Below are positions 16,820-24,530 of a stretch of DNA of 64,000 nt, in pieces. This DNA is from Allobosea robiniae (GTDB lineage Bacteria; Pseudomonadota; Alphaproteobacteria; Rhizobiales; Beijerinckiaceae). The notes beneath the pieces are model-generated. The model was not told where the DNA came from, made no database searches, and worked only from the letters and a program-made list of their open reading frames with translations. The position numbers were made by a program, and so were the translations under genes. The stretch is from assembly GCF_900102525.1 (NCBI RefSeq), contig NZ_FNBZ01000003.1:310001-374000 (forward strand). The letters run 5' to 3'. The first letter of the stretch is position 1, and every line of letters begins with the position of its first letter.

Positions 16820-17949
16820 CGACGCTTCATTGGACGGCCCCCCCGTTCCCGCCGGCCAAGGTTCTGGAAGGCCAGTATTGCCGGCTCGAACCGCTCGATG
16901 TCGCCAAGCATATCGACGATATCTGGGCCGCCGATGTCGGGCGCGACAGCGTCTGGGACTGGCTCTCAGTCCCGCCGCCGAAGGACAAGGACGCATACCG
17001 CGCGCTGCTCGACTCGATGGTCGCGAAGGCCGGCATCGTGCCGCTCGCCGTGATCGACAAGGCCGACGGCAAGGCCAAGGGCCATCTCTGGATCATGGAG
17101 ATCCGGCCCGAGCATGGCGTGTTCGAGGTCGGCTCGATCACCTATTCCCCGGCCTTGCAGCGGACGCGGGCGGCGACCGAGGCGATCTATCTCGTCGGCG
17201 ATTACGGCTTCTCGCTCGGCTATCGCCGCTACGAGTGGAAGTGCAACAACCTGAACGAGCCGTCCAAGCGGGCCGCTTTGCGCTTCGGCTTCCAGTATGA
17301 GGGGCTGTTCCGCCAGCATATGGTGGTGAAGGGCGCCAATCGCGACACCGCCTGGTTCTCGATCCTGGACGGCGAATGGCCGGTGCGCGCCCAGGCCTTC
17401 CGCCGCTGGCTGGCGCCGTCGAATTTCGACGCGCAGGGCCAGCAGAAGCTCGCGCTCGGTGCCTTCAACCAGATCGGAGGCCATGCGGGAACTGTCGCGC
17501 TGCGCCGGGCCGGGCTCGCGGATATCCCGGCGATCCTTGCGCTCAAGAACGCTGCCTATACGCCGAACGAGAGCATCATCGGCGTGCCCTCGCTGCCCCG
17601 CATCGCCGATTATGCGCAGGTCGTCGCCGAGCACGAGGTCTGGCTCGCGGAGGATGCCGGCAAGCTCGAAGCCGCGCTGGTGCTCGACATCGAGCCGGAG
17701 GATTTCACGATCTGGAGCGTGGCCGTCGCGCCGGAAGCGGCGGGCCGCAAGCTGGGCGCCGCGCTGATGGGCTTCGCCGACGAGCGGGCGCAGGCGCTCG
17801 GCTATGCTTCGGTCCATCTCTACACCCATGCCAAGCTGACCCAGCGCATCGGCTGGTACGAGCGGCTGGGCTTTTCCATCACGCATCATGAGGACATGGC
17901 CGACCGGCGGCTGACCCATATGCGCAAGACCTTTGCAAAAGCCGGTTGA
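16816..17949 (+). CDS. Tandem double-GNAT acetyltransferase fusion
   Basis: The 377-residue protein is two GNAT domains joined. Residues about 1-215 are RimJ/RimL-like, with GSITYSPALQRTRAATEAIYLVGDYGFSLG split near residues 108-137 and the NLNEPSKRAALRFGF end. Residues about 225-377 form a second GNAT with the acetyl-CoA loop VAPEAAGRKLGAALMGFADERA and the end YERLGFSITH. Each domain alone is a common acetyltransferase; the fusion is less common. The substrates are unknown. It is coupled to the upstream 108-residue gene by an ATGA overlap. Confidence 0.85.
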   Translation: MTTLHWTAPPFPPAKVLEGQYCRLEPLDVAKHIDDIWAADVGRDSVWDWLSVPPPKDKDAYRALLDSMVAKAGIVPLAVIDKADGKAKGHLWIMEIRPEHGVFEVGSITYSPALQRTRAATEAIYLVGDYGFSLGYRRYEWKCNNLNEPSKRAALRFGFQYEGLFRQHMVVKGANRDTAWFSILDGEWPVRAQAFRRWLAPSNFDAQGQQKLALGAFNQIGGHAGTVALRRAGLADIPAILALKNAAYTPNESIIGVPSLPRIADYAQVVAEHEVWLAEDAGKLEAALVLDIEPEDFTIWSVAVAPEAAGRKLGAALMGFADERAQALGYASVHLYTHAKLTQRIGWYERLGFSITHHEDMADRRLTHMRKTFAKAG

Positions 17950-17963
17950 AAGAGGACACGGGT

Positions 17964-18710
17964 ATGGCAGGACGTTTGAAGGGCAAGGTCGCGGTCGTCA
18001 CCGCCGCGGGGCAGGGGATCGGCCGGGCCATCGCCGAGGCTTTCGTCGCGGAAGGCGCCACCGTCTGGGCGACCGATAAGGACGTCGCCCTGCTGGAGGG
18101 TATTCCGAAGGCGAAGAAGCGCAAGCTCGACGTGCTCTCCAGCAAGGCGGTCAATGCCTTCGCCGAGAAGGTTGGCCCCGTCGACATCCTCGTCAACGCC
18201 GCCGGCTTCGTCCATCACGGCACGGTTCTCGACACCGACGACAAGGCCTGGGACTTCTCCTTCGACCTCAACGTCAAGTCGATGCATCGCACGATCCAGG
18301 CCTTCCTGCCGGGCATGCTGGCCAAGGGCTCCGGCTCCATCGTCAATATCGCCTCAGGTGCCGGCTCGGTGCGCGGCATCCCGAACCGCTACGCCTATGG
18401 CGCGACCAAGGCGGCGGTGATCGGCCTGACCAAGGCGGTCGCGGCCGACTACATCAAGAAGGGCGTGCGCGCGAACGCGATCTGCCCCGGCACGATCCAG
18501 TCGCCCTCGCTCGACCAGCGCATCAAGGATCTCGCCCAGGCGACGAAGACGACCGAGGCCGCCGCCCGGCAGGCCTTCATCGATCGCCAGCCGATGGGCC
18601 GGCTCGGCACGGCCGAGGAGATCGCTGCGCTCGCCGTCTACCTCGCAGCGGACGAGTCGAGCTACACCACCGGCCAGATCCATCTGGCGGATGGCGGCTT
18701 CGCCCTCTGA
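17964..18710 (+). CDS. Short-chain dehydrogenase/reductase (2-keto-3-deoxy-fuconate dehydrogenase / BDH2-like)
   Basis: The 248-residue classical SDR has the cofactor loop TAAGQGIGRAIAEAF, the NAAGFVHHGT strand end, catalytic S in NIASGAGSVRG and Y-x3-K in YAYGATKAAV, and the ICPGTIQSPSL segment. That last region and the HHGTVLDTDD stretch resemble 2-keto-3-deoxy-L-fuconate dehydrogenases and BDH2-type 3-hydroxybutyrate dehydrogenases. A sugar-acid role fits the dehydratase and DenD neighbours but is inference. The ATG at 17964 has AGAGGA upstream and lies 14 bases beyond the preceding stop. Confidence 0.85.
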   Translation: MAGRLKGKVAVVTAAGQGIGRAIAEAFVAEGATVWATDKDVALLEGIPKAKKRKLDVLSSKAVNAFAEKVGPVDILVNAAGFVHHGTVLDTDDKAWDFSFDLNVKSMHRTIQAFLPGMLAKGSGSIVNIASGAGSVRGIPNRYAYGATKAAVIGLTKAVAADYIKKGVRANAICPGTIQSPSLDQRIKDLAQATKTTEAAARQAFIDRQPMGRLGTAEEIAALAVYLAADESSYTTGQIHLADGGFAL

Positions 18711-18721
18711 AGCGCTTTCGG

Positions 18722-18746
18722 ACGGAGGGCGGCCGTCGCCCTCCGT
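18722..18746 (+). terminator. Strong hairpin after the SDR gene, possible terminator or processing site
   Basis: ACGGAGGGC and GCCCTCCGT form a perfect 9-base stem with a 7-base loop, 12 bases after the SDR stop. Only a weak T-rich tail follows, so efficient termination is doubtful. Confidence 0.4.
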
Positions 18747-18804
18747 TCCCCTGACGGGTTGCCGCGAAGAGCAGCCCGCGATGCGAACCGGATAGGGAGA
18801 CGTC

Positions 18805-19791
18805 ATGCATGTCCTGATCACAGGTGCGGCCGGCATGGTCGGCCGCAGGCTGGCGGAACGTCTGGCGCGCGAGGGCCAGTGCGCCGGCCAGGCGATCGAC
18901 ACGCTGACGCTGACCGATGTGGTGGCGCCCGCGCTGCCGGCCGAGCTTGCGGATCGCGCGACGATCCGCGTCGAGGATGCCGGCGATGCCGCTGTCGCCA
19001 GGGAATTGGCGGCGCTGCGGCCGGACCTGATCTTCCACCTGGCTGCGATCATCTCCGGCGAGGCCGAGCGCGATTTCGACAAGGGCTACCGCGTCAATCT
19101 CGACGGCATGCACAACCTGCTGGAGGCGATCCGGCATGAGGGCGGCGCTGCCTATGCGCCCAAGCTCGTCTTCACCAGCTCGAGCGGCATTTTCGGCGCG
19201 CCGTTCCCGGCGTCGATCTCCGACGAGTTCCACGTCACGCCGCTGACCAGCTACGGCACGCAGAAGGCGATCGGCGAATTGCTGCTGGCCGACTATTCCC
19301 GGCGCGGCTTCGTCGAGGGCGTCGGCATCCGCTTCCCCTCGATCGTGGTCAGGCCGGGCAAGCCCAATGCCTCAGCTGGCGGCTTCTTCTCCGGCATCAT
19401 CCGCGAGCCGCTGCAGGGGCAGGAGGCGTTGCTGCCGGTCAGCGACGAGGTGCTCTTCACCCATGCGAGTCCGCGTTCCGCCGTCGGTTTCCTGATCCAT
19501 GCCGCCGGCCTCTCGCGCGATGAGCTCGGCCCGCGGGTCAACCTGACCATGCCCGGCGTCTGTGTCACGGTCGGCGAGCAGATCGAGGCGCTCCGCCGCA
19601 TTGCCGGCGACAAGGCGGTGAAGCTGATCAAGCGCGCGCCCGATCCGGCCTCGGCGGCGATTGTTGCGGGCTGGCCGACACGCTTCGACGCAAAGCGTGC
19701 GCTGGCTCTGGGCTTCACCGCCGAGCGCGATTTCGACGAGATCATCCGCGTCCATATCGCCGACGATCTCGGCGGCCATCTCCCGAACTGA
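18805..19791 (+). CDS. denD: D-erythronate dehydrogenase-type NAD-dependent enzyme (DenD family), copy 1
   Basis: The 328-residue extended-SDR protein has the GAAGMVGRRLAERL nucleotide-binding loop, HLAAIISGEAERDFDKGYRVNLDG split across residues 74-97, catalytic Y-x3-K in SYGTQKAIGELLL, and the VRPGKPN substrate segment. These are hallmarks of D-erythronate dehydrogenase (DenD), which oxidises D-erythronate at C2 in tetronate breakdown. The usual DenA/OtnK, OtnI and OtnC partners are not in the window, so the true substrate may differ. A close paralogue follows 34 bases downstream. Confidence 0.8.
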   Translation: MHVLITGAAGMVGRRLAERLAREGQCAGQAIDTLTLTDVVAPALPAELADRATIRVEDAGDAAVARELAALRPDLIFHLAAIISGEAERDFDKGYRVNLDGMHNLLEAIRHEGGAAYAPKLVFTSSSGIFGAPFPASISDEFHVTPLTSYGTQKAIGELLLADYSRRGFVEGVGIRFPSIVVRPGKPNASAGGFFSGIIREPLQGQEALLPVSDEVLFTHASPRSAVGFLIHAAGLSRDELGPRVNLTMPGVCVTVGEQIEALRRIAGDKAVKLIKRAPDPASAAIVAGWPTRFDAKRALALGFTAERDFDEIIRVHIADDLGGHLPN

Positions 19792-19825
19792 CGAAACCTC
19801 AGAGCAAACCTTCAGGACAGATCCG

Positions 19826-20806
19826 ATGCATATTCTCGTTCTCGGCGGCGCCGGCATGGTCGGGCGCAAGTTCATCGAGCGGCTGGCGCGCGACGGCCAT
19901 CTCGGCGGCAAGCCGGTGACGCGCGTGACGGCGCAGGACGTCGTCGTCGCCTCGCCCCCGCCGGCCGCGCCCTTCGATTTCGAGGCGGTGGTCTCCGATC
20001 TCTCGATCCATGGCGAATCCGAGAAACTGATCGCGACGCGGCCGGAGGTGATCATCCATCTCGCGGCGGTGGTCTCGGGCGAAGCCGAGGCCGATTTCGA
20101 CAAGGGCTATCGGATCAATCTCGACGGCACGCGCTACCTCTTCGAGGCGATCCGGCATGCGGAGGGCTATACCCCGCGCGTGGTGTTCACCTCCTCGGTC
20201 GCGGTGTTCGGCGCGCCCTTCCACGACAAGATCGAGGACGAGTTCTTCACCACGCCATTGACCAGCTATGGCACGCAGAAGGCGATCGGCGAGCTCCTGC
20301 TCTGCGACTATTCGCGCCGCGGCTTCTTCAACGGCGTCGGCATCCGCCTGCCGACGATCTGCGTGCGCCCGGGCAAGCCGAACAAGGCGGCCTCGGGCTT
20401 CTTCTCCAACATCATCCGCGAGCCGCTGAACGGCGAGGAAGCGGTGCTGCCGGTCTCCGATCAGGTCCGCCACTGGCATGCCTCGCCGCGCTCGGCGGTC
20501 GGCTTCCTGATCCATGCCGCGACGATGGATACGGCCGCGATCGGCCCGCGCCGCGCCCTGACGATGCCGGGTTATTCCTGCACGGTCGCCGAGCAGATCG
20601 AAACGCTGCGCAAGGTCGCCGGCGAGAACGTGGTCAAGCGCATCAAGCGCGTGACGGACCCGGTGATCGACGGGATCGTCGCCGGCTGGCCGCGCAATTT
20701 CGACCCGCAGCGTGCTCTGGCGCTCGGCTTCAGGTCGGAGGCGAATTTCGAGGAGATCATCCGCGTGCATATCGACGACGAGCTGCACGGGACCTTCGTG
20801 AAGTAA
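19826..20806 (+). CDS. denD: D-erythronate dehydrogenase-type NAD-dependent enzyme (DenD family), copy 2
   Basis: The 326-residue paralogue of the preceding gene has GGAGMVGRKFIERL, SGEAEADFDKGYRINLDG, SYGTQKAIGELLL and VRPGKPN in the same positions. The second half carries FFSNIIREPLNG against FFSGIIREPLQG in copy 1, so the pair arose by tandem duplication. The central SSVAVFGAPF differs from SSSGIFGAPF of copy 1, near the active-site serine. The start is the ATG at 19826 after CAGGACAG. Whether both copies act on the same tetronate is unknown. Confidence 0.8.
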   Translation: MHILVLGGAGMVGRKFIERLARDGHLGGKPVTRVTAQDVVVASPPPAAPFDFEAVVSDLSIHGESEKLIATRPEVIIHLAAVVSGEAEADFDKGYRINLDGTRYLFEAIRHAEGYTPRVVFTSSVAVFGAPFHDKIEDEFFTTPLTSYGTQKAIGELLLCDYSRRGFFNGVGIRLPTICVRPGKPNKAASGFFSNIIREPLNGEEAVLPVSDQVRHWHASPRSAVGFLIHAATMDTAAIGPRRALTMPGYSCTVAEQIETLRKVAGENVVKRIKRVTDPVIDGIVAGWPRNFDPQRALALGFRSEANFEEIIRVHIDDELHGTFVK

Positions 20807-20823
20807 GACGAAACTGCACTTCC

Positions 20824-20913
20824 GTCATGGTCGGGCTTGTCCCGACCATCCACGTCTTCCTCGGTCAAGTCCGCGTTCAAGACGTGGATGCTCGCCACAA
20901 GGGCGAGCATGAC
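20824..20913. repeat. Palindromic intergenic repeat, family A, copy 2
   Basis: This 90-base element has the same outer arms (GTCATG, CATGAC), the same two hairpin cores, and an intact central CACGTC/GACGTG pair as the copy at 10188-10278. It lies between the convergent ends of the second denD gene and a GNAT gene. Confidence 0.85.
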
Positions 20914-20925
20914 GGTTGCAGATCT

Positions 20926-21621
20926 TCAGGCCGGGCAGGGCTCGGCCTGTTCCTGCTGGCGCCGCGGCGGTATGCCGAGCGCGGGCGCACCGCGCGCCGA
21001 CTCCTGCTCCGGTTCCAGTTCAGGCGCATGAGCCCAGCCGCTGGCGCTCCAGCTCTTGAGCGCCGCCCAGGTCGAGCGGTCGAGCCGGAACTGCTCGCAG
21101 GGGAACAGCCCGCCGCGCGCCGGCAGCGACTTCAGGAACGAGCCCTCCGACCGGAAGCCGGACTTCTCCAGCACCCGCCGCGAGGCCGGGTTGATGACGC
21201 GGGTATCGGCCTCGATCGCGGGCAGGTCGATCAGCGAGAACAGGCTGTCGATCAGGCCCTGCACGGCCTCGGTCGCGCAGCCCTTGCCCCAGTGCGGGGT
21301 GCCGAGCCAGTAGCCGATGAAGGGCACGCCCGTCGCCTGCCTGTGCGCGCTGATCATGCCGATCAACTCGTTGGGCTTCGACCGCGGGGTGATGGCCAGC
21401 GCGAGATGCTCGCCCAGCGCGTTGCCCTTGCGCATCGCGAAGATGAAGGGCTCCACCGCCTGGGGCGGGTAGGGATGGGGGATCGATGCCGTCATCTCGG
21501 CCACCGCCTTTTCACCGGCAAGGCGCAGGATGGCATTGGCATCGGCCATGCGGGGCCAACGCAGCCAGAGACGCCGGGTCTCGAGCCGGAAGACATCGTC
21601 GCGGGTCAGTTCGGGGAACAT
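20926..21621 (-). CDS. GNAT family N-acetyltransferase (RimJ/RimL-like)
   Basis: The 231-residue protein has an N-terminal GNAT domain (LETRRLWLRWPRMAD start, IGYWLGTPHWGKGCATEAVQGL acetyl-CoA loop split near residues 110-132, INPASRRVLEKSGF end) of the type acting on protein N-termini or small molecules. About 50 C-terminal residues are rich in Pro, Glu and Ala and look unstructured. The ATG at 21621 follows a GGAGAG ribosome site. It lies just beyond the rpmA terminator, so it may depend on read-through or on its own promoter. Confidence 0.8.
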   Translation of the reverse strand: MFPELTRDDVFRLETRRLWLRWPRMADANAILRLAGEKAVAEMTASIPHPYPPQAVEPFIFAMRKGNALGEHLALAITPRSKPNELIGMISAHRQATGVPFIGYWLGTPHWGKGCATEAVQGLIDSLFSLIDLPAIEADTRVINPASRRVLEKSGFRSEGSFLKSLPARGGLFPCEQFRLDRSTWAALKSWSASGWAHAPELEPEQESARGAPALGIPPRRQQEQAEPCPA

Positions 21622-21644
21622 ATCGTCTCTCCGTCGGCGCAAAC

Positions 21645-21679
21645 GAAAAAGGGAGCTGGGACTTTGGTCCCATCTCCCC
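21645..21679 (-). terminator. Rho-independent terminator of the rplU-rpmA operon
   Basis: On the minus strand GGGAGATGGGACC pairs with GTCCCAGCTCCC around an AAA loop (with small mismatches) and runs into five T residues. It is about 100 bases past the rpmA stop. Confidence 0.8.
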
Positions 21680-21775
21680 TTCGCTGACCTTCGGGAGACC
21701 CGTATTGGGTCTTTTAACCCTTGATCCGTTCGGTTCGATGGAACCGGCGGATCGAGAGAATTCCCTATCCGCCTA

Positions 21776-22042
21776 TTACTCTGCGGCCTCTTGGGCCGGA
21801 ACTACGTTCACGAAAGCTCGGCCGAGTTTCGTCGTGAATCGGACTCGGCCATTCGCCGTCGCAAAGAGGGTATGGTCTTTGCCCATGCCGACATTGGCGC
21901 CGGCATGCCACTTGGTGCCGCGCTGACGGATAATGATGTTGCCCGGAATCACGGCCTGGTCGCCGAACTTCTTGACGCCGAGGCGCCTGCCTTCGGAGTC
22001 GCGACCGTTGCGGGACGAACCGCCTGCCTTTTTATGAGCCAT
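21776..22042 (-). CDS. rpmA: 50S ribosomal protein L27
   Basis: The 88-residue protein starts [20 protein letters not shown], the invariant L27 N-terminus whose glycine/lysine tail reaches the peptidyl-transferase centre, and continues with [16 protein letters not shown]. It needs no N-terminal cleavage. It follows rplU after 99 bases, the classic rplU-rpmA order, and is followed by a strong terminator. Confidence 0.97.
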   Translation of the reverse strand: MAHKKAGGSSRNGRDSEGRRLGVKKFGDQAVIPGNIIIRQRGTKWHAGANVGMGKDHTLFATANGRVRFTTKLGRAFVNVVPAQEAAE

Positions 22043-22141
22043 AACGCCCTACCTCAAAACTTGTGCTGTCTCTGTAACCCGAATCGGCGGCGAAAGCCAG
22101 CCGGTTCGGGTCCGACGATCAATCTGCGCTGACGGATGCCG

Positions 22142-22831
22142 TCAGTAGTCCTCGCCCGAAGCCAGTTCGGCCTGGTCGGCCTTGGCGCGCGGCGGCTTGC
22201 CGGCGAGCAGCTCCTTGGCCTGCTCGACCCACTCCTCGCGGGTGGCGCGGCCACGCAGCTTGAGCTCCTCGTCCCACTTGGCGATGTCGGCCTCGGTCCA
22301 GGCGGCGATGTCGTTCCAGGAGGCGATGCCGGCGGCGCGCAGCTTCTTCTCGATGGTCGGGCCGACGCCCGAGATCAGCGAGAGGTTCGAGGCGTCGAGG
22401 CCCTCGGTCGCCGCAGCAGCCTTGGCGGCCTTCGGAGCGGCCTTGCCCTTGGTCGCGGTCGAAGCGGCCTTCAGCGCCACAGCGGAGGCATCGCCCTTCT
22501 TCATCTCCGGCTTCTTGCCGCCGGTGAGGATGTCGGTGATGCGGATGACGGTCAGCTCGGCGCGGAAGCCGCGCTTGCGCTTCGAATTCTGGCGGCGGCG
22601 CTTCTTGAAGGCGATGACCTTCTCGCCACGAGCCTGCTCGACGATTTCACCGACGACGGTGATGTCGGAGAGGGCCTTGGCGTCGAGCGTGGTCTTCTCA
22701 CCCTCGGTGAGCATCAGCACGGAGCCGAAAGCGACGGTGTCGCCCGGGTTGCCTTCGATCTTGGCGGCGGTGATCTTGTCGTTGGCGGCGACGCGGAACT
22801 GCTTCCCGCCGGTCTTGATGACTGCGAACAT
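22142..22831 (-). CDS. rplU: 50S ribosomal protein L21 with long C-terminal extension
   Basis: Residues 1 to about 103 are canonical L21 (MFAVIKTGGKQFRVAANDKI at the start, IAFKKRRRQNSKRKRG, ITDILTG). They are followed by an Ala/Lys-rich linker and a domain of about 75 residues with a helix-hairpin-helix-like GVGPTIEKKLRAAGI motif. Such tails occur on L21 in Hyphomicrobiales. The total of 229 residues is about twice the normal L21 length. The start at 22831 has GGAGGA at good spacing; the in-frame ATG four codons upstream is less likely. A promoter is visible at 22995-23023. Confidence 0.95.
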   Translation of the reverse strand: MFAVIKTGGKQFRVAANDKITAAKIEGNPGDTVAFGSVLMLTEGEKTTLDAKALSDITVVGEIVEQARGEKVIAFKKRRRQNSKRKRGFRAELTVIRITDILTGGKKPEMKKGDASAVALKAASTATKGKAAPKAAKAAAATEGLDASNLSLISGVGPTIEKKLRAAGIASWNDIAAWTEADIAKWDEELKLRGRATREEWVEQAKELLAGKPPRAKADQAELASGEDY

Positions 22832-22994
22832 TTTGTCCTCCATGTTCGGCCCCGTCCTGTCGCGGCTTCCGGATGGAGGCCCGTGGGACGGCTTTTTGGC
22901 AGTCGATTGCGTGGTCTGGCTTGCTCTTGCGACATGCGACGCAGCGCACATGCCAAAAGAGATCGGGCGCGAGTTTCCCCGCGCCGGACGGTGC

Positions 22995-23023
22995 TCGATA
23001 GTCGCAAGGCCAGAGCAGGTCAA
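22995..23023 (-). promoter_or_regulatory. Sigma-70-type promoter of rplU-rpmA
   Basis: On the minus strand, TTGACC (23018-23023) and TATCGA (22995-23000) are separated by 17 bases. The leader to rplU would be about 160 bases. Confidence 0.6.
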
Positions 23024-23066
23024 GCGAAAGCGGCGGGGAAGAGTGGATTTCTCCTGCGCAGGAGGC

Positions 23067-23095
23067 TTGCTCCCCGGACGCGGCTTGTGTAGTAA
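23067..23095 (+). promoter_or_regulatory. Promoter of tRNA-Ser
   Basis: TTGCTC (23067-23072) and TAGTAA (23090-23095) are separated by 17 bases, with the tRNA beginning 29 bases after the -10 element. Confidence 0.5.
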
Positions 23096-23123
23096 CCGCC
23101 TCGCTTCGACCGAAGGCGACCGC

Positions 23124-23213
23124 GGACAGGTGGCAGAGTGGTTGAATGCACCGCACTCGAAATGCGGCATACCTGCAAGGGTATCGGGGGTTCAAATCCC
23201 TCCCTGTCCGCCA
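23124..23213 (+). tRNA. tRNA-Ser(CGA)
   Basis: This 90-base class II tRNA has acceptor stem GGACAGG/CCTGTCC, serine discriminator G and an encoded CCA. The anticodon stem CCGCA/TGCGG carries anticodon CGA at 23158-23160. It has a long variable arm and the T-loop GTTCAAATC. It reads UCG codons. Confidence 0.97.
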
Positions 23214-23417
23214 TCCTCTCAATTCACTGCGCCGATCTGGAACGAGAAGCGCCACGCGGCGGCGTAAAGCTTCCGTTCTCCGTCCCTACGCGATCCGCAG
23301 TGTCGGTGTGCGAGGCGGGCTTGCGGCTCGCTGGAAACGGCTACCGGCACGGAACGGGGTTGAACTGACCGGCCAGGTTGCGCCTTAATTGCGGCTCACA
23401 CAGCAAGGAGGCCCCCG

Positions 23418-23627
23418 ATGCGATTGGCGCTTGCCATTATCACCCTGGCTCTCACCGGCTGCAACAGCACGCCTCAATCCCAGCATCCGACGCGGGATTA
23501 CACCGTGGGCACGGCGGAGTGCTCGAAATTCGGCTGGGGTACCGCCCAGATGGCGGAATGCCTCGATCGTACCGCCGAACGCCAGTCGGCAACGGTTTCG
23601 CAGGAGCGCACAGGCGAAGCCGGCTAG
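23418..23627 (+). CDS. Small predicted lipoprotein
   Basis: The 69-residue protein has a short hydrophobic signal ending in the lipobox LTGC (residues 12-15), so the mature form would be about 55 residues, lipid-anchored, hydrophilic, with one further Cys pair (AEC, AEC). A strong AAGGAGG ribosome site precedes the ATG at 23418. No family is recognised. A second small lipoprotein gene follows about 180 bases downstream; nothing else is visible in that gap or in the 204 bases after the tRNA. Confidence 0.65.
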   Translation: MRLALAIITLALTGCNSTPQSQHPTRDYTVGTAECSKFGWGTAQMAECLDRTAERQSATVSQERTGEAG

Positions 23628-23809
23628 ATCGCCGGGCGGCCTTTCGGATGTGAAGTGTCGATCCGCTGCTGTAGCCGGCAACGAATCGGCAGACGTCTTC
23701 GGCCTCCCTTTGAACCGCTGCCGATCCCGCGTGCAGCCTGTACTGTTGGTTCGTCGCAAATTCGCAAGCAGGGTTGCACGCTGCCCTCAGGCGCGGCAAA
23801 GATGGACTC

Positions 23810-24091
23810 ATGATCAGGATCTCGATTGCCGCCAGCCTGGTTGCCGTTCTGGCCGCCGGCTGTGTCTCCTCCCGGCCCCAGCCTGTCCAGCAGACTGCGG
23901 CTCCTTCCGCCAAGCGCATCGTCCGTGACGGCGGGCAGCTGGTTCTGCCGGACGGCACACGTGTCTCGCCGGATCATACCGGCGGCTTCACTCTGCCGAA
24001 CGGCGATTACGTGAAGCGCGAGCGAGGGGCGCTGGTGTTGCCGACGGGCGCACGCTGCCAGCCCGACGCAAGCGGGTATATCTGCCCCTGA
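23810..24091 (+). CDS. Small lipoprotein with three LPxG-type repeats
   Basis: The 93-residue protein has a signal peptide with lipobox LAAGC (cysteine 18). The mature part holds three short degenerate repeats: LVLPDGTRV, FTLPNGDYV and LVLPTGARC, suggesting a small three-unit beta structure on the membrane surface. A closing pair of cysteines (ARCQP, YICP) may form a disulfide. The function is unknown. The ATG at 23810 was chosen because it starts the signal peptide; the frame is open further upstream. Confidence 0.65.
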   Translation: MIRISIAASLVAVLAAGCVSSRPQPVQQTAAPSAKRIVRDGGQLVLPDGTRVSPDHTGGFTLPNGDYVKRERGALVLPTGARCQPDASGYICP

Positions 24092-24169
24092 GGCCGAGGC
24101 GCCGGATGACGGCGCCTGCCTCGCTGCTCATTCTCTTTTCAGCCCGTTAATGACGAGCGGGCCTGCTAT

Positions 24170-24382
24170 TCAAGCCGCGTCGGATGTCTGCCGACGCTTC
24201 TTCGCCGTGCCCGCGCCGGAATCGTCGGTATCGTCGAGGACGTGGTTATGGCTGCGGAAGGCCCAAATCTCCTTGGCGGCTTCCCAATGCTCGCGGTCGC
24301 GGCCCTCGGGCTGTCCGTCCTTGATCCAGAGCCCGTAGGCGATCTTCCGGATCTCGTGCTGGGTCTTGTCGTCCTGCTTCAT
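24170..24382 (-). CDS. DUF2934 domain-containing protein
   Basis: The 70-residue cytoplasmic protein carries the DUF2934 motif: IRKIAYGLWIKDGQPEGRDREHW split at residues 11-33, then the AAKEIW end of the motif. The basic C-terminal tail is variable. Members are small proteins of unknown function common in Hyphomicrobiales. It lies downstream of, and in the same orientation as, the symporter-like gene, separated by about 150 bases. Confidence 0.8.
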   Translation of the reverse strand: MKQDDKTQHEIRKIAYGLWIKDGQPEGRDREHWEAAKEIWAFRSHNHVLDDTDDSGAGTAKKRRQTSDAA

Positions 24383-24530
24383 GTCTCGCCTCCATGATCG
24401 CTCCCCGATGCGCATCGGGGAACTCTGGTTTCGGAGAGGATGACGGCCTTGCCGTACAGGGGAACAACCGCGGATCGGCCGGGTTGTTCCCGCGCGCGAT
24501 GAAAGATCCAGCCCGGCGCGGGCGGGATGT

